From an uncultured Pelagibacteraceae bacterium (GTDB lineage Bacteria; Pseudomonadota; Alphaproteobacteria; Pelagibacterales; Pelagibacteraceae): a DNA stretch of 64,000 bases. Positions 1 through 11,385 of the stretch are shown here, piece after piece. The stretch is taken from positions 30,656 through 94,655 of the forward strand of contig CACNIF010000005.1 in the NCBI GenBank assembly GCA_902620465.1. The letters are read 5' to 3'. The notes below the pieces were generated by a model. It worked only from the letters and a program-made list of their open reading frames with translations. It did not search any database and was not told the origin of the DNA. Position numbers and translations under genes: made by a program. Within the stretch, counting starts at the first letter, position 1; every line of letters begins with the position of its first letter.

Positions 1-879
1 AATAAATACTATAACCAATTTAATATATTATCTATATCATTAGTTGCTATTTCTTTATTATTTTTAATATTTAAGGGATTAAATTTTGGAATTGATTTTA
101 AAGGAGGTATTTTAATTGAACTTAGGTCTACAGACTCAAAAGTTAACGTATCATCTTTAAGAGATAGATTTAATCAAATGGATTTAGGAGATGTTTCAGT
201 TAAAAAATTTGGTAATGAAACTGATTATTTAATTAAGTTTGAAAATAAAGATAATAAAAAGAATATTATTGAAGACATTAAAAAAAATTTAGATAAATCA
301 TTTGGAAACAATATAGATTTTAGAAGAGTTGAGAATGTTGGCCCTAAAGTAAGTGCTGAATTATTAAAGTCAGGTGTAATTGCTATTTCAGTAGCATTAG
401 CTCTTATGCTAATTTATATTTGGATAAGATTTGAATGGCAATTTAGTCTTGGTGCAATTTGTGCATTATTTCATGATGTAATTGTTACGCTTGGTCTGTT
501 TTCGTTACTAGGTTTGGAAATCAATTTATCAATAATAGCTGCTGTTTTAACAATAGTTGGCTATTCAATGAATGATACAGTAGTTATTTTTGACCGTGTT
601 CGTGAAAATTTAAGAAAATATGCTGATATTAAAATATTTGAATTAACTAATATCTCAATTAATGAAACTTTATCAAGAACCTTAATCACATCAATAACGA
701 CACTTTTAGCATTAGTTTCAATTTTTATTTTTGGTGGAGAAATTTTAAAAGGTTTTTCATTGGCGATGATTTTCGGTGTTATTTTTGGAACTTATTCTTC
801 AATTTATATAGCGAACACAATTCTTGTAAGATTAAATGTTTCCCAAAAAACTATTCTAAAAGATGAGGAAAAAAATTAA
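1..879 (+). CDS. secF: Protein translocase subunit SecF, C-terminal part (5' cut by window)
   Basis: The frame is open from base 1, so the ORF-track start at 178 is only an internal Met and the true start lies upstream of the window. Visible are the SecD/SecF signature GIDFKGG just after the first membrane segment, a periplasmic stretch, then a block of five hydrophobic segments with the conserved VGYSMNDTVVIFDRVREN region typical of SecF. SecF works with SecD and SecYEG in the inner membrane and couples the proton gradient to late stages of protein export. secD is expected immediately upstream but is not visible. The stop overlaps the stop of the convergent minus-strand gene by 4 bases. Confidence 0.96.
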   Translation, partial: NKYYNQFNILSISLVAISLLFLIFKGLNFGIDFKGGILIELRSTDSKVNVSSLRDRFNQMDLGDVSVKKFGNETDYLIKFENKDNKKNIIEDIKKNLDKSFGNNIDFRRVENVGPKVSAELLKSGVIAISVALALMLIYIWIRFEWQFSLGAICALFHDVIVTLGLFSLLGLEINLSIIAAVLTIVGYSMNDTVVIFDRVRENLRKYADIKIFELTNISINETLSRTLITSITTLLALVSIFIFGGEILKGFSLAMIFGVIFGTYSSIYIANTILVRLNVSQKTILKDEEKN

Positions 880-1478
880 TATAAATTTTGAGCTATGACC
901 ATCGTTAGCAACATTGGTATAGACAATAAAGTGTTTGTTCTTGAGAATAACATTGCAATCTTAGCTGATTTAGCCTTTAACTCTGGATCTGCATCAACAA
1001 TACCCAAAGCTCTTTTTTGATTGGGCCAGATAACAAACCAAACATTAAATGCCATTATTAAACCAAGCCACATACCAATACCTATAGCTGTATGTTTTGG
1101 AACACCTGATCCAATACTTAAGGTCATGGCATCATGTAAGTACCCATTAAGTCCTGCTAGGATTAATCCAGAGATTACAGTAAATGCAGCAGCCCATCTA
1201 AAGTAAAATAATGCTGCGGGAGCAATAACTTTTCCAATAGCTGGCTTCTGTTCATCGGGTATTTTTCCCATATTTGGAATTTGAACAAAGTTAAAGTACC
1301 ATAATAAACCAATCCACATAATCCCAACTAAAACATGAGTATATCGAGCTACCCAACTCCAAAAAAGAGCATCAAAACTAAATCCTCCATTTTGATAAAA
1401 TAAACCAAGAAACAAAATTATAGCTATGGCAATTGATGTATGAACTGTCTTAGATAATGATGATAGTAAATTAATCAC
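876..1478 (-). CDS. PuuD/urate-oxidase-N-like membrane protein
   Basis: A 200-aa protein with about five hydrophobic segments resembling the membrane domain (Urate_ox_N type) found at the N-terminus of urate hydroxylase PuuD; the blocks HVLVGIMWIGLLWYFNFVQ and FRWAAAFTVISGL are characteristic of that family. Full-length PuuD carries a C-terminal cytochrome c domain; there is no CxxCH here, so a redox role in urate oxidation is doubtful. No purine-degradation neighbours are present. The short, cytochrome-free form may do something else in the membrane. Family assignment is fairly secure; function is not. Confidence 0.7.
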   Translation of the reverse strand: MINLLSSLSKTVHTSIAIAIILFLGLFYQNGGFSFDALFWSWVARYTHVLVGIMWIGLLWYFNFVQIPNMGKIPDEQKPAIGKVIAPAALFYFRWAAAFTVISGLILAGLNGYLHDAMTLSIGSGVPKHTAIGIGMWLGLIMAFNVWFVIWPNQKRALGIVDADPELKAKSAKIAMLFSRTNTLLSIPMLLTMVIAQNLY

Positions 1479-1525
1479 AATAAACTATTTATATCAAATT
1501 CAACTGAAATTTACTAATATTTTTT

Positions 1526-4381
1526 CTAGTTCAAAAGAGGCTTTAAAAATTTTCCTGTATAACTACTGTCTACTTTACAAATTTCCTCAGGTTTTCCTTC
1601 TGCGATGATTTTACCTCCTTTTACTCCACCCTCTGGACCCATATCAACAATATAATCAGCTGTTTTTATTACATCAAGATTATGTTCGATTACAACGACA
1701 GTATTCCCAAGAGCAACAAATGTATGGAGAATTTCTAACAATTTTTTTATATCGTGTTGGTGTAAGCCAGTAGTAGGTTCATCGAGTATATACATTGTAC
1801 GTCCAGTAGATCTTTTTGATAATTCTTTTGCGAGCTTTATTCTTTGCGCTTCTCCGCCTGAGAGTGTAGTAGCTTGCTGACCAATTTTTATATAACCTAA
1901 TCCAACTTTTTTTAGAGTAAGTAATTTGGTCTTTATATTTGTTATATTTTCAAAATATTCACATCCTTCATCAACTGTCATATTTAAAACATCCGCAATA
2001 CTTTTATCTTTAAATTTTATTTCTAGAGTCTCACGATTATATCTTGTACCTTTACATTCATCACATTGAATATATACATCAGGGAGAAAGTGCATTTCAT
2101 ATGTAATAACTCCGTCACCTTCACAAGCTTCACATCTTCCGCCCTTAACATTAAAAGAAAATCTACCAGGTTTATAACCTCGTGATTTAGATTCAGGTAA
2201 TGATGTAAACCAGTCTCTTATTGGTCCAAAAGCACCAGTGTATGTTGCTGGATTTGATCTTGGAGTACGACCAATAGGTGATTGATCAATATCAATAACT
2301 TTATCTATTAATTCAGTTCCTTTAAAATTTTTAAATGGTTTGGGAATTTTTCTAGATTTATTATTATTTAAAGTTAGGTTCAGGGCATTATAAAGCGTTT
2401 GTAAAACTAATGTAGACTTTCCACTTCCAGATACTCCAGTTACACATGTTAAACTTCCTAAGGGTATCTTTAAATTTACGTTATCTAAATTATTTCCTGT
2501 AGCACCAGTAATTTCTAAAAATCTTCCATTCTTAGCTAATCTTCTTTTTGGTGGAACTATGATTTTGAGTTTATTTGATAAATATTTTCCAGTAATACTG
2601 TCTTTGTTCTGACCTATTTCTTTAAAAGTTCCTTGCGCTACAACTTGGCCACCATTATTACCGGCTTCTGGACCTAGATCAATTATATGATCAGCATTTT
2701 CCATTGTCTCTGTATCATGTTCAACAACAATAACAGTATTTCCTAAATCTCTTAATCGTTTTAAAGCATTAATTAATTTTACATTATCTTTTTGATGAAG
2801 ACCTATAGATGGTTCATCTAAAACGTAGAGAACACCTGTTAAACCCGATCCTATTTGTGATGCAAGCCTTATCCTCTGTGACTCACCACCCGACAATGTT
2901 CCTGACTCTCTTGATAGTGTCAAATAATCAAGACCAACGTTTAACAAAAAATCTAATCTTTCATTTATTTCTTTTAAAATATGTTCAGCAATTTTAAATT
3001 GTTTTTTATTTAGGTTTGTCTGAAGTTCCTTAAACCATTTCGAGGCCTCTAAAATTGATTTTTCAGTTACTTCACTGATATGTAAACCATCTATTTTTAC
3101 ACACAAAGCCTCATCTTTAAGTCTATGACCATTACATCTTTCACATTTAGTATCTGATTGATACTGAGATATCTCCTCTCTTTTCCAATCACTATCAGTT
3201 TCTAGATACCTTCGCTCAAGATTGTTTATGACACCTTCAAATGTCTTTTTATGTGAATATTTTTCATATCCATCATCGTAAGTAAATTTTATTTCTTCAT
3301 CATCAGAACCATAAAGTATTATATCTTTTATTTTTTTTGGTAATTTATTCCATCTTTCATTAAGAGAGAAATCGTAGTGTTTTGCCAGGGAAGATAGTGT
3401 TTGGGCATAATATAAAGTAGTGGTTTTAGCCCATGGTTCGATAGCACCATCAATAATAGATTTTTTTTCATTCGGTATAACTAAGTTAGGGTCGACATTA
3501 AGTTTTATTCCTATACCCTCACATTCCTCACAGGCACCAAACGGACTATTGAAAGAAAATAATCTTGGTTCAATTTCCTCAATTGTAAAACCACTTTCAG
3601 GACAAGCAAATTTAGTTGAAAATATTAATTTCTCTAATTTTCTAAACTTTTTGGGTAAGGTTTCATTTTCATACTCAACAAAAACTAAACCATTTGCTAA
3701 ATTTATTGATGTTTCAATTCCCTCTGCTAACCGATTACCTAAAGATGAATTTAATATAATCCTATCAACTAAGACATATATATCGTGTTTTATCTTTTTA
3801 TTAAGTTCAGGAACATTATCTATATCATAAAGTTTATCATCTATTTTAATTTTTCTAAATCCACGCTTTTTAAAGCCCAATATTTCTTTTTTGTATTCCC
3901 CTTTACGTCCTCTTACTACCGGAGCAAATAAATAAATCGTTGACTTCTTCGGTAATTCTTTAATTTTATCTACAATTTGAGTAATTGTTTGAGATACTAT
4001 TGGTTTACCGGTGAAAGGTGAATACGGAATTCCTGCTCTTGCATAGAGAACTCTCATATAATCATAAATTTCAGTAACTGTTGCGACAGTAGATCTAGGA
4101 TTTTTTGAAGTATTCTTTTGCTCAATAGAAATAGCAGGGCTCAAACCTTCAATTAAATCAACATTAGGTTTTTTCATTTTGTCTAAGAACTGACGTGCAT
4201 AAGCTGATAAACTTTCAACGTACCTTCTTTGACCTTCTGCATAAACGGTATCGAACGCTAGCGAAGATTTTCCAGAGCCAGATAGGCCTGTTATAACCAC
4301 AAATTTGTCTTTAGGAATTTCTAATGAAATATTTTTTAGATTGTGCTCTTTAGCCCCCTTAATAAGTATCTTTTTCATCAT
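1526..4381 (-). CDS. uvrA: Excinuclease ABC subunit A
   Basis: At 951 aa this is full-length UvrA, the damage-recognition ATPase of nucleotide excision repair that acts as a dimer with UvrB in the cytoplasm. Two ABC modules are visible: Walker A GLSGSGKS near residue 32 and GVSGSGKST in the second half, each with its own signature ([12 protein letters not shown] and [12 protein letters not shown]), plus the Cys pairs of the zinc modules ([23 protein letters not shown]). It is divergent from ssb with 90 bases between starts. The start has two adjacent Met codons and either is possible. I saw no alphaproteobacterial LexA box (GTTC-N7-GTTC) in the shared promoter region. Confidence 0.98.
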   Translation of the reverse strand: MMKKILIKGAKEHNLKNISLEIPKDKFVVITGLSGSGKSSLAFDTVYAEGQRRYVESLSAYARQFLDKMKKPNVDLIEGLSPAISIEQKNTSKNPRSTVATVTEIYDYMRVLYARAGIPYSPFTGKPIVSQTITQIVDKIKELPKKSTIYLFAPVVRGRKGEYKKEILGFKKRGFRKIKIDDKLYDIDNVPELNKKIKHDIYVLVDRIILNSSLGNRLAEGIETSINLANGLVFVEYENETLPKKFRKLEKLIFSTKFACPESGFTIEEIEPRLFSFNSPFGACEECEGIGIKLNVDPNLVIPNEKKSIIDGAIEPWAKTTTLYYAQTLSSLAKHYDFSLNERWNKLPKKIKDIILYGSDDEEIKFTYDDGYEKYSHKKTFEGVINNLERRYLETDSDWKREEISQYQSDTKCERCNGHRLKDEALCVKIDGLHISEVTEKSILEASKWFKELQTNLNKKQFKIAEHILKEINERLDFLLNVGLDYLTLSRESGTLSGGESQRIRLASQIGSGLTGVLYVLDEPSIGLHQKDNVKLINALKRLRDLGNTVIVVEHDTETMENADHIIDLGPEAGNNGGQVVAQGTFKEIGQNKDSITGKYLSNKLKIIVPPKRRLAKNGRFLEITGATGNNLDNVNLKIPLGSLTCVTGVSGSGKSTLVLQTLYNALNLTLNNNKSRKIPKPFKNFKGTELIDKVIDIDQSPIGRTPRSNPATYTGAFGPIRDWFTSLPESKSRGYKPGRFSFNVKGGRCEACEGDGVITYEMHFLPDVYIQCDECKGTRYNRETLEIKFKDKSIADVLNMTVDEGCEYFENITNIKTKLLTLKKVGLGYIKIGQQATTLSGGEAQRIKLAKELSKRSTGRTMYILDEPTTGLHQHDIKKLLEILHTFVALGNTVVVIEHNLDVIKTADYIVDMGPEGGVKGGKIIAEGKPEEICKVDSSYTGKFLKPLLN

Positions 4382-4471
4382 AATTCTTATTGCTTTGACT
4401 TAATAAAATTAATATTCAGAGTAAATTGTGATATAAATCTAATTAATTAATAATACAAATATTAAAATATT

Positions 4472-4924
4472 ATGGCTGGAAGTTTAAATAAAGTACTTTT
4501 AATTGGTCGTTTGGGCGCAGATCCTGAAATTAAGCAAATGGTAAATGGAAAAAATGTTGCAAGACTTAGTCTTGCTACAAGTCAATCCTGGAAAGATAAA
4601 AATTCTGGAGAAAAAAAAGAAAAAACTGAATGGCACCGTGTAGTTGTATTTAATGAGGGTCTTGTAAATGTTGTTCAACAATATCTTAAAAAGGGAGCTC
4701 AAATATATGTTGAGGGACAACTATCTACAAGAAAATGGAAAGACGAACAATCAGGCCAAGATAAATTTTCTACTGAGATAATTATTCAAGGATATAATTC
4801 CTCACTTACAATGTTGGGTGGAGGTAATTCGGGTGGCAGTATTGCAAATGATAATAAATCATTAAATAATAATGATGATATGTCTCAGATTTCTAACGAA
4901 ATGGATGACGAAATTCCATTTTAG
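4472..4924 (+). CDS. ssb: Single-stranded DNA-binding protein
   Basis: A 150-aa protein with an N-terminal OB fold ([42 protein letters not shown]), a low-complexity Gly/Asn linker and the acidic tail DDEIPF that binds partner repair and replication proteins. It coats single-stranded DNA in replication, recombination and repair. It lies divergent to uvrA and 5 bases upstream of gyrA, so ssb and gyrA are probably co-transcribed. Confidence 0.98.
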   Translation: MAGSLNKVLLIGRLGADPEIKQMVNGKNVARLSLATSQSWKDKNSGEKKEKTEWHRVVVFNEGLVNVVQQYLKKGAQIYVEGQLSTRKWKDEQSGQDKFSTEIIIQGYNSSLTMLGGGNSGGSIANDNKSLNNNDDMSQISNEMDDEIPF

Positions 4925-4929
4925 CAATT

Positions 4930-7506
4930 ATGCAAAATTCTGAAAATCAAAACGATAAGAATATTAAGTTGATATCCATGCATGACGAGATGAGCTCGTC
5001 ATATCTATCTTATGCAATGAGCGTTATCGTCAGCCGTGCTCTACCTGATATCAGAGATGGATTAAAACCTGTTCATAGAAGAATTTTATATGCAATGTAC
5101 AAAGGAGGTTATGACTGGTCAAAACAATTTAGAAAATCAGCTAGAATAGTCGGTGATGTAATTGGTAAATATCACCCACATGGAGATCAATCTGTATATG
5201 ACGCATTAGTTCGGATGGTTCAAGATTTTTCAATGAGTTTACCTCTGGTTGAAGGGCAAGGAAATTTTGGTTCTATAGACGGAGATCCAGCAGCGGCAAT
5301 GAGATATACTGAGACAAGACTCTCAAAAGTATCTCAGTTTCTTATAGATGATATTGAAAAGAACACTATTGATTTTAAAAGCAATTATGATGAAACGGAA
5401 AAAGAACCAAGCGTTCTTCCTGCTCAATATCCAAATCTTTTAGTTAATGGTGCCGGCGGTATAGCAGTTGGAATGGCAACAAGTATTCCACCTCATAATT
5501 TGGGAGAAATAATAGATGGAACTTTAGCATTAATTGAAAATAAGGACATTACTGTTAAGCAATTAATGAAATTTATACCTGGTCCTGATTTTCCAACGGG
5601 CGGAGTAATCATAGGAAAAGATATGATTAAAGAGGGTTACACTAAAGGAAGAGGGTCTTTTAAAGTCCGTGGTCAAATTTCTATTGAACAAGTGAAGAAT
5701 GGTAGGGAGAGATTAGTAATAACTTCTATTCCGTATCAAGTTAATAAGTCGGTTTTAAATGAGAGAATAGCTCAATTGGTAAGAGAAAAAAAAATAGAAG
5801 GCATAAGAGATATAAGAGATGAGTCCAACAGGGAAGGGATAAGAGTATCTATAGATTTAAGAACTGGTGTTGAACCGGAGACAGTCAAAAGACAATTATA
5901 TAAAAATACTCAAATAGAAAGCTCTTTTGGTTTTAATACTTTAGCAATAGTTGAGGGAAAACCTATTACATGTAATTTAAAAGATTTTTTATCCCATTTT
6001 TTAAATTTTAGAGAAAGTGTAGTAATCAAAAAAACAAAATTTGATTTGAATAAAGCTGAAGAAAGAGCACATATATTGATTGGTTTATCTGTTTCAGTTG
6101 AAAATTTAGATAAAGTTATAAAAATTATAAGATCATCAAAAAATCCTGAAGAAGCAAAAAGCTCACTTCTTAAAATTAAATGGAAAATAAATAAATCATT
6201 AAGGATGATAAATTTAATTGAAAACAAAACTTCTAAAGGAATGTATTCTTTATCTGAAATTCAAGTTAATTCAATTTTAGAATTAAGATTACAAAAACTA
6301 ACTGCACTGGGTATCAATGAAATAGAAATTGAAATAAAAAAACTTTCTGAATTGATAAAAAAATATAAAAAAATTATTTCTTCAAAAAAAGAATTGTTAA
6401 ATGTAATTAGCAATGAGTTAAATGATATAAAAGAAAAATTTTCGGTTAAAAGAAGAACAGATATTATTGATGCTGTTTTAAATTATGATATTGAGGAAAC
6501 TATTCAAAAAGAGTCTGTAATAATTACTGTTACTCTTCAAGGCTATATTAAAAGAGGATCTTTAAATAATATAAAACAACAAAAAAGAGGAGGAAAAGGA
6601 AAAACTGGTATTACAACGAGAAATGAGGACTCTGTTGTCCAAACACTATCAGTTAACACCCATACATCTGTTTTGTTTTTTTCAACCGAAGGTCTTGTTT
6701 ACAGAATTAAAGCTTGGAAAATACCGGTTGGATCTTCATCCTCTAAAGGAAAATCTTTATTCAACATTTTACCTCTCAAAAGTCATCAATCTATAAGCTC
6801 TATAATGCCATTTCCTGAGGATTCTGAGTTAAAGAATTACCAGATAGTATTTGCCACGGCTAATGGAAAGATAAGAAAAAATAGTTTAGAGGATTTTTCT
6901 TCAATAAATACGGCAGGTAAAATTGCGATGAAATTGGACAACAATGATAAAATTGTTGGAGTAAAGATTTGTAAAGAAGATCAAGACATAATACTAAGCA
7001 CCAAATTTGGAAAGTGCATTAGATTTGAATCAAAAAAATTGAGAGTTTTTAAAGGTAGATCTTCAAAGGGGATTAAGGGTATTGTTTTATCACCAAATGA
7101 TCAAATTGTATCATTATCTATCATTGATAACGACAAATATAGTAAAAATGGAAAAAAGAGCAAAGATGAAAAATCTGAAATTAAAGCAAAAGAAAAATTT
7201 ATTTTATCAATTACACAAAATGGGTTTGGAAAAAAAACATTGCATACTGATTACAGAGTTACGAATAGAGGTGGTAAGGGTATAATAGGAATTGTTAATT
7301 CACCAAGAAATGGTGATATTTCATCATCTTTTCCTGTATTTGAAGGAGATGAAATTCTTATATCAACAAACAAAGGTAGAGTTATAAGAGTAGCTGTGAA
7401 AGAAATTAGAACCGCTGGAAGAAATACACAAGGTGTAAAAATAATTAAATTATCAGGTGAGGAAAAAGTAGTTTCAGCAAATAAAATTGATGATAATTTA
7501 ATTTAA
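4930..7506 (+). CDS. gyrA: DNA gyrase subunit A
   Basis: At 858 aa this is the breakage-reunion subunit of DNA gyrase, which introduces negative supercoils with GyrB. The N-terminal domain shows [20 protein letters not shown], the quinolone-pocket region [17 protein letters not shown] and the catalytic tyrosine (Tyr126) in [13 protein letters not shown] long coiled-coil segment follows, then the C-terminal beta-pinwheel with a GyrA box ([10 protein letters not shown]), supporting gyrase rather than topoisomerase IV. The residue at the E. coli Ser83 position is Gln87. The stop overlaps the coaD start by one base. Confidence 0.97.
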   Translation: MQNSENQNDKNIKLISMHDEMSSSYLSYAMSVIVSRALPDIRDGLKPVHRRILYAMYKGGYDWSKQFRKSARIVGDVIGKYHPHGDQSVYDALVRMVQDFSMSLPLVEGQGNFGSIDGDPAAAMRYTETRLSKVSQFLIDDIEKNTIDFKSNYDETEKEPSVLPAQYPNLLVNGAGGIAVGMATSIPPHNLGEIIDGTLALIENKDITVKQLMKFIPGPDFPTGGVIIGKDMIKEGYTKGRGSFKVRGQISIEQVKNGRERLVITSIPYQVNKSVLNERIAQLVREKKIEGIRDIRDESNREGIRVSIDLRTGVEPETVKRQLYKNTQIESSFGFNTLAIVEGKPITCNLKDFLSHFLNFRESVVIKKTKFDLNKAEERAHILIGLSVSVENLDKVIKIIRSSKNPEEAKSSLLKIKWKINKSLRMINLIENKTSKGMYSLSEIQVNSILELRLQKLTALGINEIEIEIKKLSELIKKYKKIISSKKELLNVISNELNDIKEKFSVKRRTDIIDAVLNYDIEETIQKESVIITVTLQGYIKRGSLNNIKQQKRGGKGKTGITTRNEDSVVQTLSVNTHTSVLFFSTEGLVYRIKAWKIPVGSSSSKGKSLFNILPLKSHQSISSIMPFPEDSELKNYQIVFATANGKIRKNSLEDFSSINTAGKIAMKLDNNDKIVGVKICKEDQDIILSTKFGKCIRFESKKLRVFKGRSSKGIKGIVLSPNDQIVSLSIIDNDKYSKNGKKSKDEKSEIKAKEKFILSITQNGFGKKTLHTDYRVTNRGGKGIIGIVNSPRNGDISSSFPVFEGDEILISTNKGRVIRVAVKEIRTAGRNTQGVKIIKLSGEEKVVSANKIDDNLI

Positions 7507-8000
7507 TGACTAAAATTTCAATTTATCCAGGAACCTTTGATCCGATTACTTATGGTCATATAGACGTTATAAAGAAAGGATTAAAACTTTTTAATAAAAT
7601 AATAGTTGCTGTTTCTGATGTTGATAATAAAGATTATTTATTTGATATTAATGAAAGAATAGAGATTGTTAAAAAAGCACTTTTTTTTGATTTAAAACTT
7701 AATAAAAATAAAATTAATGTAATCCCTTTTAATACTCTAACAACGGATTTATGTAAAAAAAATAAAGCCAGCATTATACTAAGAGGGCTTAGAGCAGCCT
7801 CAGATTTTGAATATGAATTCCAACTTGCTGGAATGAATAGAAAACTTAATAATAGTATAGAAACTGTTTTTTTAATGTCCGATGTTGAAAATCAAATTAT
7901 TTCGTCAAAATTTGTTAAAGAAATTGTAAAATTAAAAGGTAATATAAAAAAATTTACAACAAAAAGTACTATAAAAGCTTTAGAAAAAAAATATGTTTAA
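7506..8000 (+). CDS. coaD: Phosphopantetheine adenylyltransferase
   Basis: A 164-aa nucleotidyltransferase that transfers AMP from ATP to 4'-phosphopantetheine in the penultimate step of coenzyme A synthesis. The N-terminal YPGTFDPITYGHIDVI carries the T/HxGH-type motif, LRGLRAASDFEYEFQLAGMNR is the conserved CoaD central block, and ISSKFVKEIV matches the ISSTxVR block. Its ATG overlaps the gyrA TAA by one base, and its end overlaps the next gene by 8 bases. Confidence 0.97.
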   Translation: MTKISIYPGTFDPITYGHIDVIKKGLKLFNKIIVAVSDVDNKDYLFDINERIEIVKKALFFDLKLNKNKINVIPFNTLTTDLCKKNKASIILRGLRAASDFEYEFQLAGMNRKLNNSIETVFLMSDVENQIISSKFVKEIVKLKGNIKKFTTKSTIKALEKKYV

Positions 8001-8547
8001 AATAATCTTAAAATTATTTTTTTTATTTTTTATATTAATTAATCAGTCAATATCGGAGGAAAATATAATGATCTTAAAACTTAAAGATGGTGATGTTAAA
8101 ATTGAATTATTTGATGATGTTGCCCCAAATCATGTAAAACGAATTAAAGAATTAGCTGCAGCTGGTAAATATGATGGAGTTGTCTTTCATAGAGTAATAG
8201 ATGGTTTTATGGCACAAACAGGCGATGTAAAGTTTGGAAACTCAAATTCTAAAGATTTTAATTTAAGTATGGCTGGAATGGGTGGATCAGATTTACCAGA
8301 CCTAAATCAAGAATTTAGTAATCTCCCGCATGATAGAGGAACTTTATCAATGGCTAGATCCTCAAATCCAAACAGTGCCAACAGTCAATTTTTTATATGT
8401 TTTAAGCCCGCACCTTTTCTAGATAAGCAATATACAGTTTTTGGAAAAGTTATTGAAGGTATGGAATTTGTAGACAAAATTAAAAGAGGAGATGAAAATA
8501 ATAACGGGGCGGTTAGTGATCCAGATAAGATTATAAGTTTTAAATAG
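7993..8547 (+). CDS. Secreted cyclophilin-type peptidyl-prolyl isomerase
   Basis: A 184-aa protein with a hydrophobic signal peptide over about residues 1-21 and a full cyclophilin domain: GVVFHRVIDGFMAQTGD, NSQFFICF and FGKVIEGMEFVDKI. It should catalyse proline cis-trans isomerisation to help fold proteins in the periplasm. Another Met at residue 25 (MILKLKDGDV) could give a cytoplasmic form, but the longer start is well placed and gives a plausible leader. It overlaps coaD by 8 bases and sits 13 bases before tgt. Confidence 0.93.
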   Translation: MFKIILKLFFLFFILINQSISEENIMILKLKDGDVKIELFDDVAPNHVKRIKELAAAGKYDGVVFHRVIDGFMAQTGDVKFGNSNSKDFNLSMAGMGGSDLPDLNQEFSNLPHDRGTLSMARSSNPNSANSQFFICFKPAPFLDKQYTVFGKVIEGMEFVDKIKRGDENNNGAVSDPDKIISFK

Positions 8548-8560
8548 TCATAATTTTTAA

Positions 8561-9673
<1,113 letters not shown>

Positions 9674-9717
9674 TTAATTAACTTTTTTGTCTCACAAATT
9701 GCCATTTGAAATATTCT

Positions 9718-9723
9718 TATAAT
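9718..9723 (+). promoter_or_regulatory. Possible -10 box for tRNA-Lys
   Basis: A perfect TATAAT lies 32 bases upstream of the tRNA-Lys 5' end. No convincing -35 hexamer is placed at 16-18 bases from it, and such boxes occur by chance in A+T-rich DNA. Confidence 0.3.
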
Positions 9724-9755
9724 TATGTATATACATCCCAATCAATAATATATAT

Positions 9756-9831
<76 letters not shown>

Positions 9832-9835
9832 CATC

Positions 9836-10663
9836 TTAAGAAATTTTAAGTGGTGGGTATTCTAAAAGTATTTGATTTGTCCACTCGTTAATTTTTTTAA
9901 TTCTATTCTCAGCAGAAGGATGAGTACTCATAAATTCTGGAGGTGTCTGACCTTTATTATATTCTTTCATTCTTTCCCAAATTTTTGGAGTTTCCCTGAT
10001 ATCATAACCAGATAAAGACGAAAATATCATACCTAAATAATCAGCTTCACTTTCTTGTTTTCTATTAAAAGGGTTCATTATTCCTAATTGAGATAATAGT
10101 CCTACAGTATCCATACCTGTAGTTCTGTTGATGTCAGACAATACACCTCCACTTGCAATATCTATAATTTTTGTGCCAAAATTCAATAATGTTCCTCTAC
10201 TTGCTCTTTCTACAGAATGCTTAGCTACTGCGTGAGCAATTTCGTGACCCATTACTGCTGCCAGACCATTCGTATTTTTGGTAACATCTAATATGCCTGT
10301 GTAAACTGCAATTTTCCCACCTGGCATACACCAGGCATTTCTAATTTTTTTATTTTCGATTAATATATACTCCCAATCAAAATATTTTGTAGGGTCATCT
10401 AGTTTAGATTGATAGAAATATTCACTAATCGAATCTTCCATCTTTTTTCCAATATCTTTTATTAGATTGAGTGTTTTAGTATCTTTGCTTAATTTTTCTT
10501 TTTTCTTTACTTTTTCATAGATTTTTGCTGCTTGAGCATTCAATTTTGCTTCGGGAATTATACTTAACTGTTTTCTTTCAGTAATAGGTGCTGTTGCGCA
10601 CGAATTGAGAATAAAACCACTACAACTGCAGCCAACATATGATAAAAATTTTCTTCTATTCAT
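9836..10663 (-). CDS. M48 family metallopeptidase, probable Tat/lipoprotein
   Basis: A 275-aa zinc metallopeptidase with HEIAH at residues 140-144 and the downstream ESEADYLG block providing the third ligand, as in periplasmic M48 proteases of the LoiP/BepA type. The N-terminus NRRKFLSYVG looks like a twin-arginine signal and ends in a lipobox-like LNSC at residue 22, so it is probably a lipoprotein facing the periplasm with a role in envelope protein quality control. The protein is short and has no TPR region. It is convergent with tRNA-Lys. Confidence 0.9.
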   Translation of the reverse strand: MNRRKFLSYVGCSCSGFILNSCATAPITERKQLSIIPEAKLNAQAAKIYEKVKKKEKLSKDTKTLNLIKDIGKKMEDSISEYFYQSKLDDPTKYFDWEYILIENKKIRNAWCMPGGKIAVYTGILDVTKNTNGLAAVMGHEIAHAVAKHSVERASRGTLLNFGTKIIDIASGGVLSDINRTTGMDTVGLLSQLGIMNPFNRKQESEADYLGMIFSSLSGYDIRETPKIWERMKEYNKGQTPPEFMSTHPSAENRIKKINEWTNQILLEYPPLKIS

Positions 10664-10693
10664 TTTTCTTTAACATTGATATTATATATATGA

Positions 10694-10771
10694 ATGAATC
10701 TAAATAACAAAATTTTATTAGTGTTATTTATAATTGCAATTATTTTTGTTATTTATTCAAGTTTTAATTAA
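10694..10771 (+). CDS. Possible 25-aa single-span membrane microprotein
   Basis: A short ATG-started frame (MNLNNKILLVLF... ending YSSFN) forms one continuous hydrophobic helix and stops 2 bases before the DUF502 start codon. That arrangement would suit translational coupling with another inner-membrane protein. T-rich DNA readily encodes hydrophobic residues by chance and there is no clear Shine-Dalgarno sequence, so this is a candidate only. Confidence 0.25.
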   Translation: MNLNNKILLVLFIIAIIFVIYSSFN

Positions 10772-10773
10772 CT

Positions 10774-11385
10774 ATGTCAAAAAAGAAAAAATCAATAACT
10801 TTAATTTTAAGAAATTATTTCATTACTGGGGTAGTTGTTCTTATTCCAATAGGATTTACCCTATACCTTAGTAAAGTTTTAATTGGTCTTTCTTCTAAGA
10901 TTTTACCTGAAAATATCAACCCAAACAGTTATTTGCCATTCGAAATTCCAGGTATAGAAATTTTAATCTCACTAATATTTATAACTATTGTTGGTGGTTT
11001 ATCATTATCATTTTTAGGAAAACGAATTTTAAAACTCATTGATGATCTTTTTAAGAGAATTCCATTTTTAAGAACTATCTATTCTGCCATAGTTCAAATG
11101 ACTGAAACATTTTCAAAAAAAGATAACGATAAAAAAAGTGTAGTTTTGATTGAATATCCTAGAAAAGGTGTGTGGGCCGTAGGTTTTGCAACAAAAGAAA
11201 ACACTGGTGAAATGGCAAAAAAAACAAATAAAAAATTAATTAATGTTTTTGTTCCGACAACCCCAAATCCAACAAGTGGATTTTTATTAATGTTTCCCAT
11301 AGAGGATGTAATCTATCTAGATATGACTTTTGAGGAAGCGTCTAAATTTATTGTTTCTGCAGGAACATCTTCAGGTAAAAATTAG
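10774..11385 (+). CDS. DUF502 family membrane protein
   Basis: A 203-aa protein with two N-terminal hydrophobic segments (LRNYFITGVVVLIPIGFTLYL and a second around residues 60-80) followed by the soluble DUF502 blocks LFKRIPFLRTIYSAIVQMTE, VVLIEYPRKGVWAVGF and VFVPTTPNPTSGFLLMFP. The biochemical role of the family is unknown. It is convergent with recG, overlapping its 3' end by 4 bases. Confidence 0.9.
   Translation: MSKKKKSITLILRNYFITGVVVLIPIGFTLYLSKVLIGLSSKILPENINPNSYLPFEIPGIEILISLIFITIVGGLSLSFLGKRILKLIDDLFKRIPFLRTIYSAIVQMTETFSKKDNDKKSVVLIEYPRKGVWAVGFATKENTGEMAKKTNKKLINVFVPTTPNPTSGFLLMFPIEDVIYLDMTFEEASKFIVSAGTSSGKN

Noticed and set aside
3420-3830. 136-aa plus-strand ORF opposite uvrA
   Set aside because: Shadow frame inside a certain gene; Ser/Leu-rich composition of an antisense reading, no domain.
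5910-6227. 105-aa minus ORF inside gyrA
   Set aside because: Antisense shadow of gyrA with no start signal or family resemblance.
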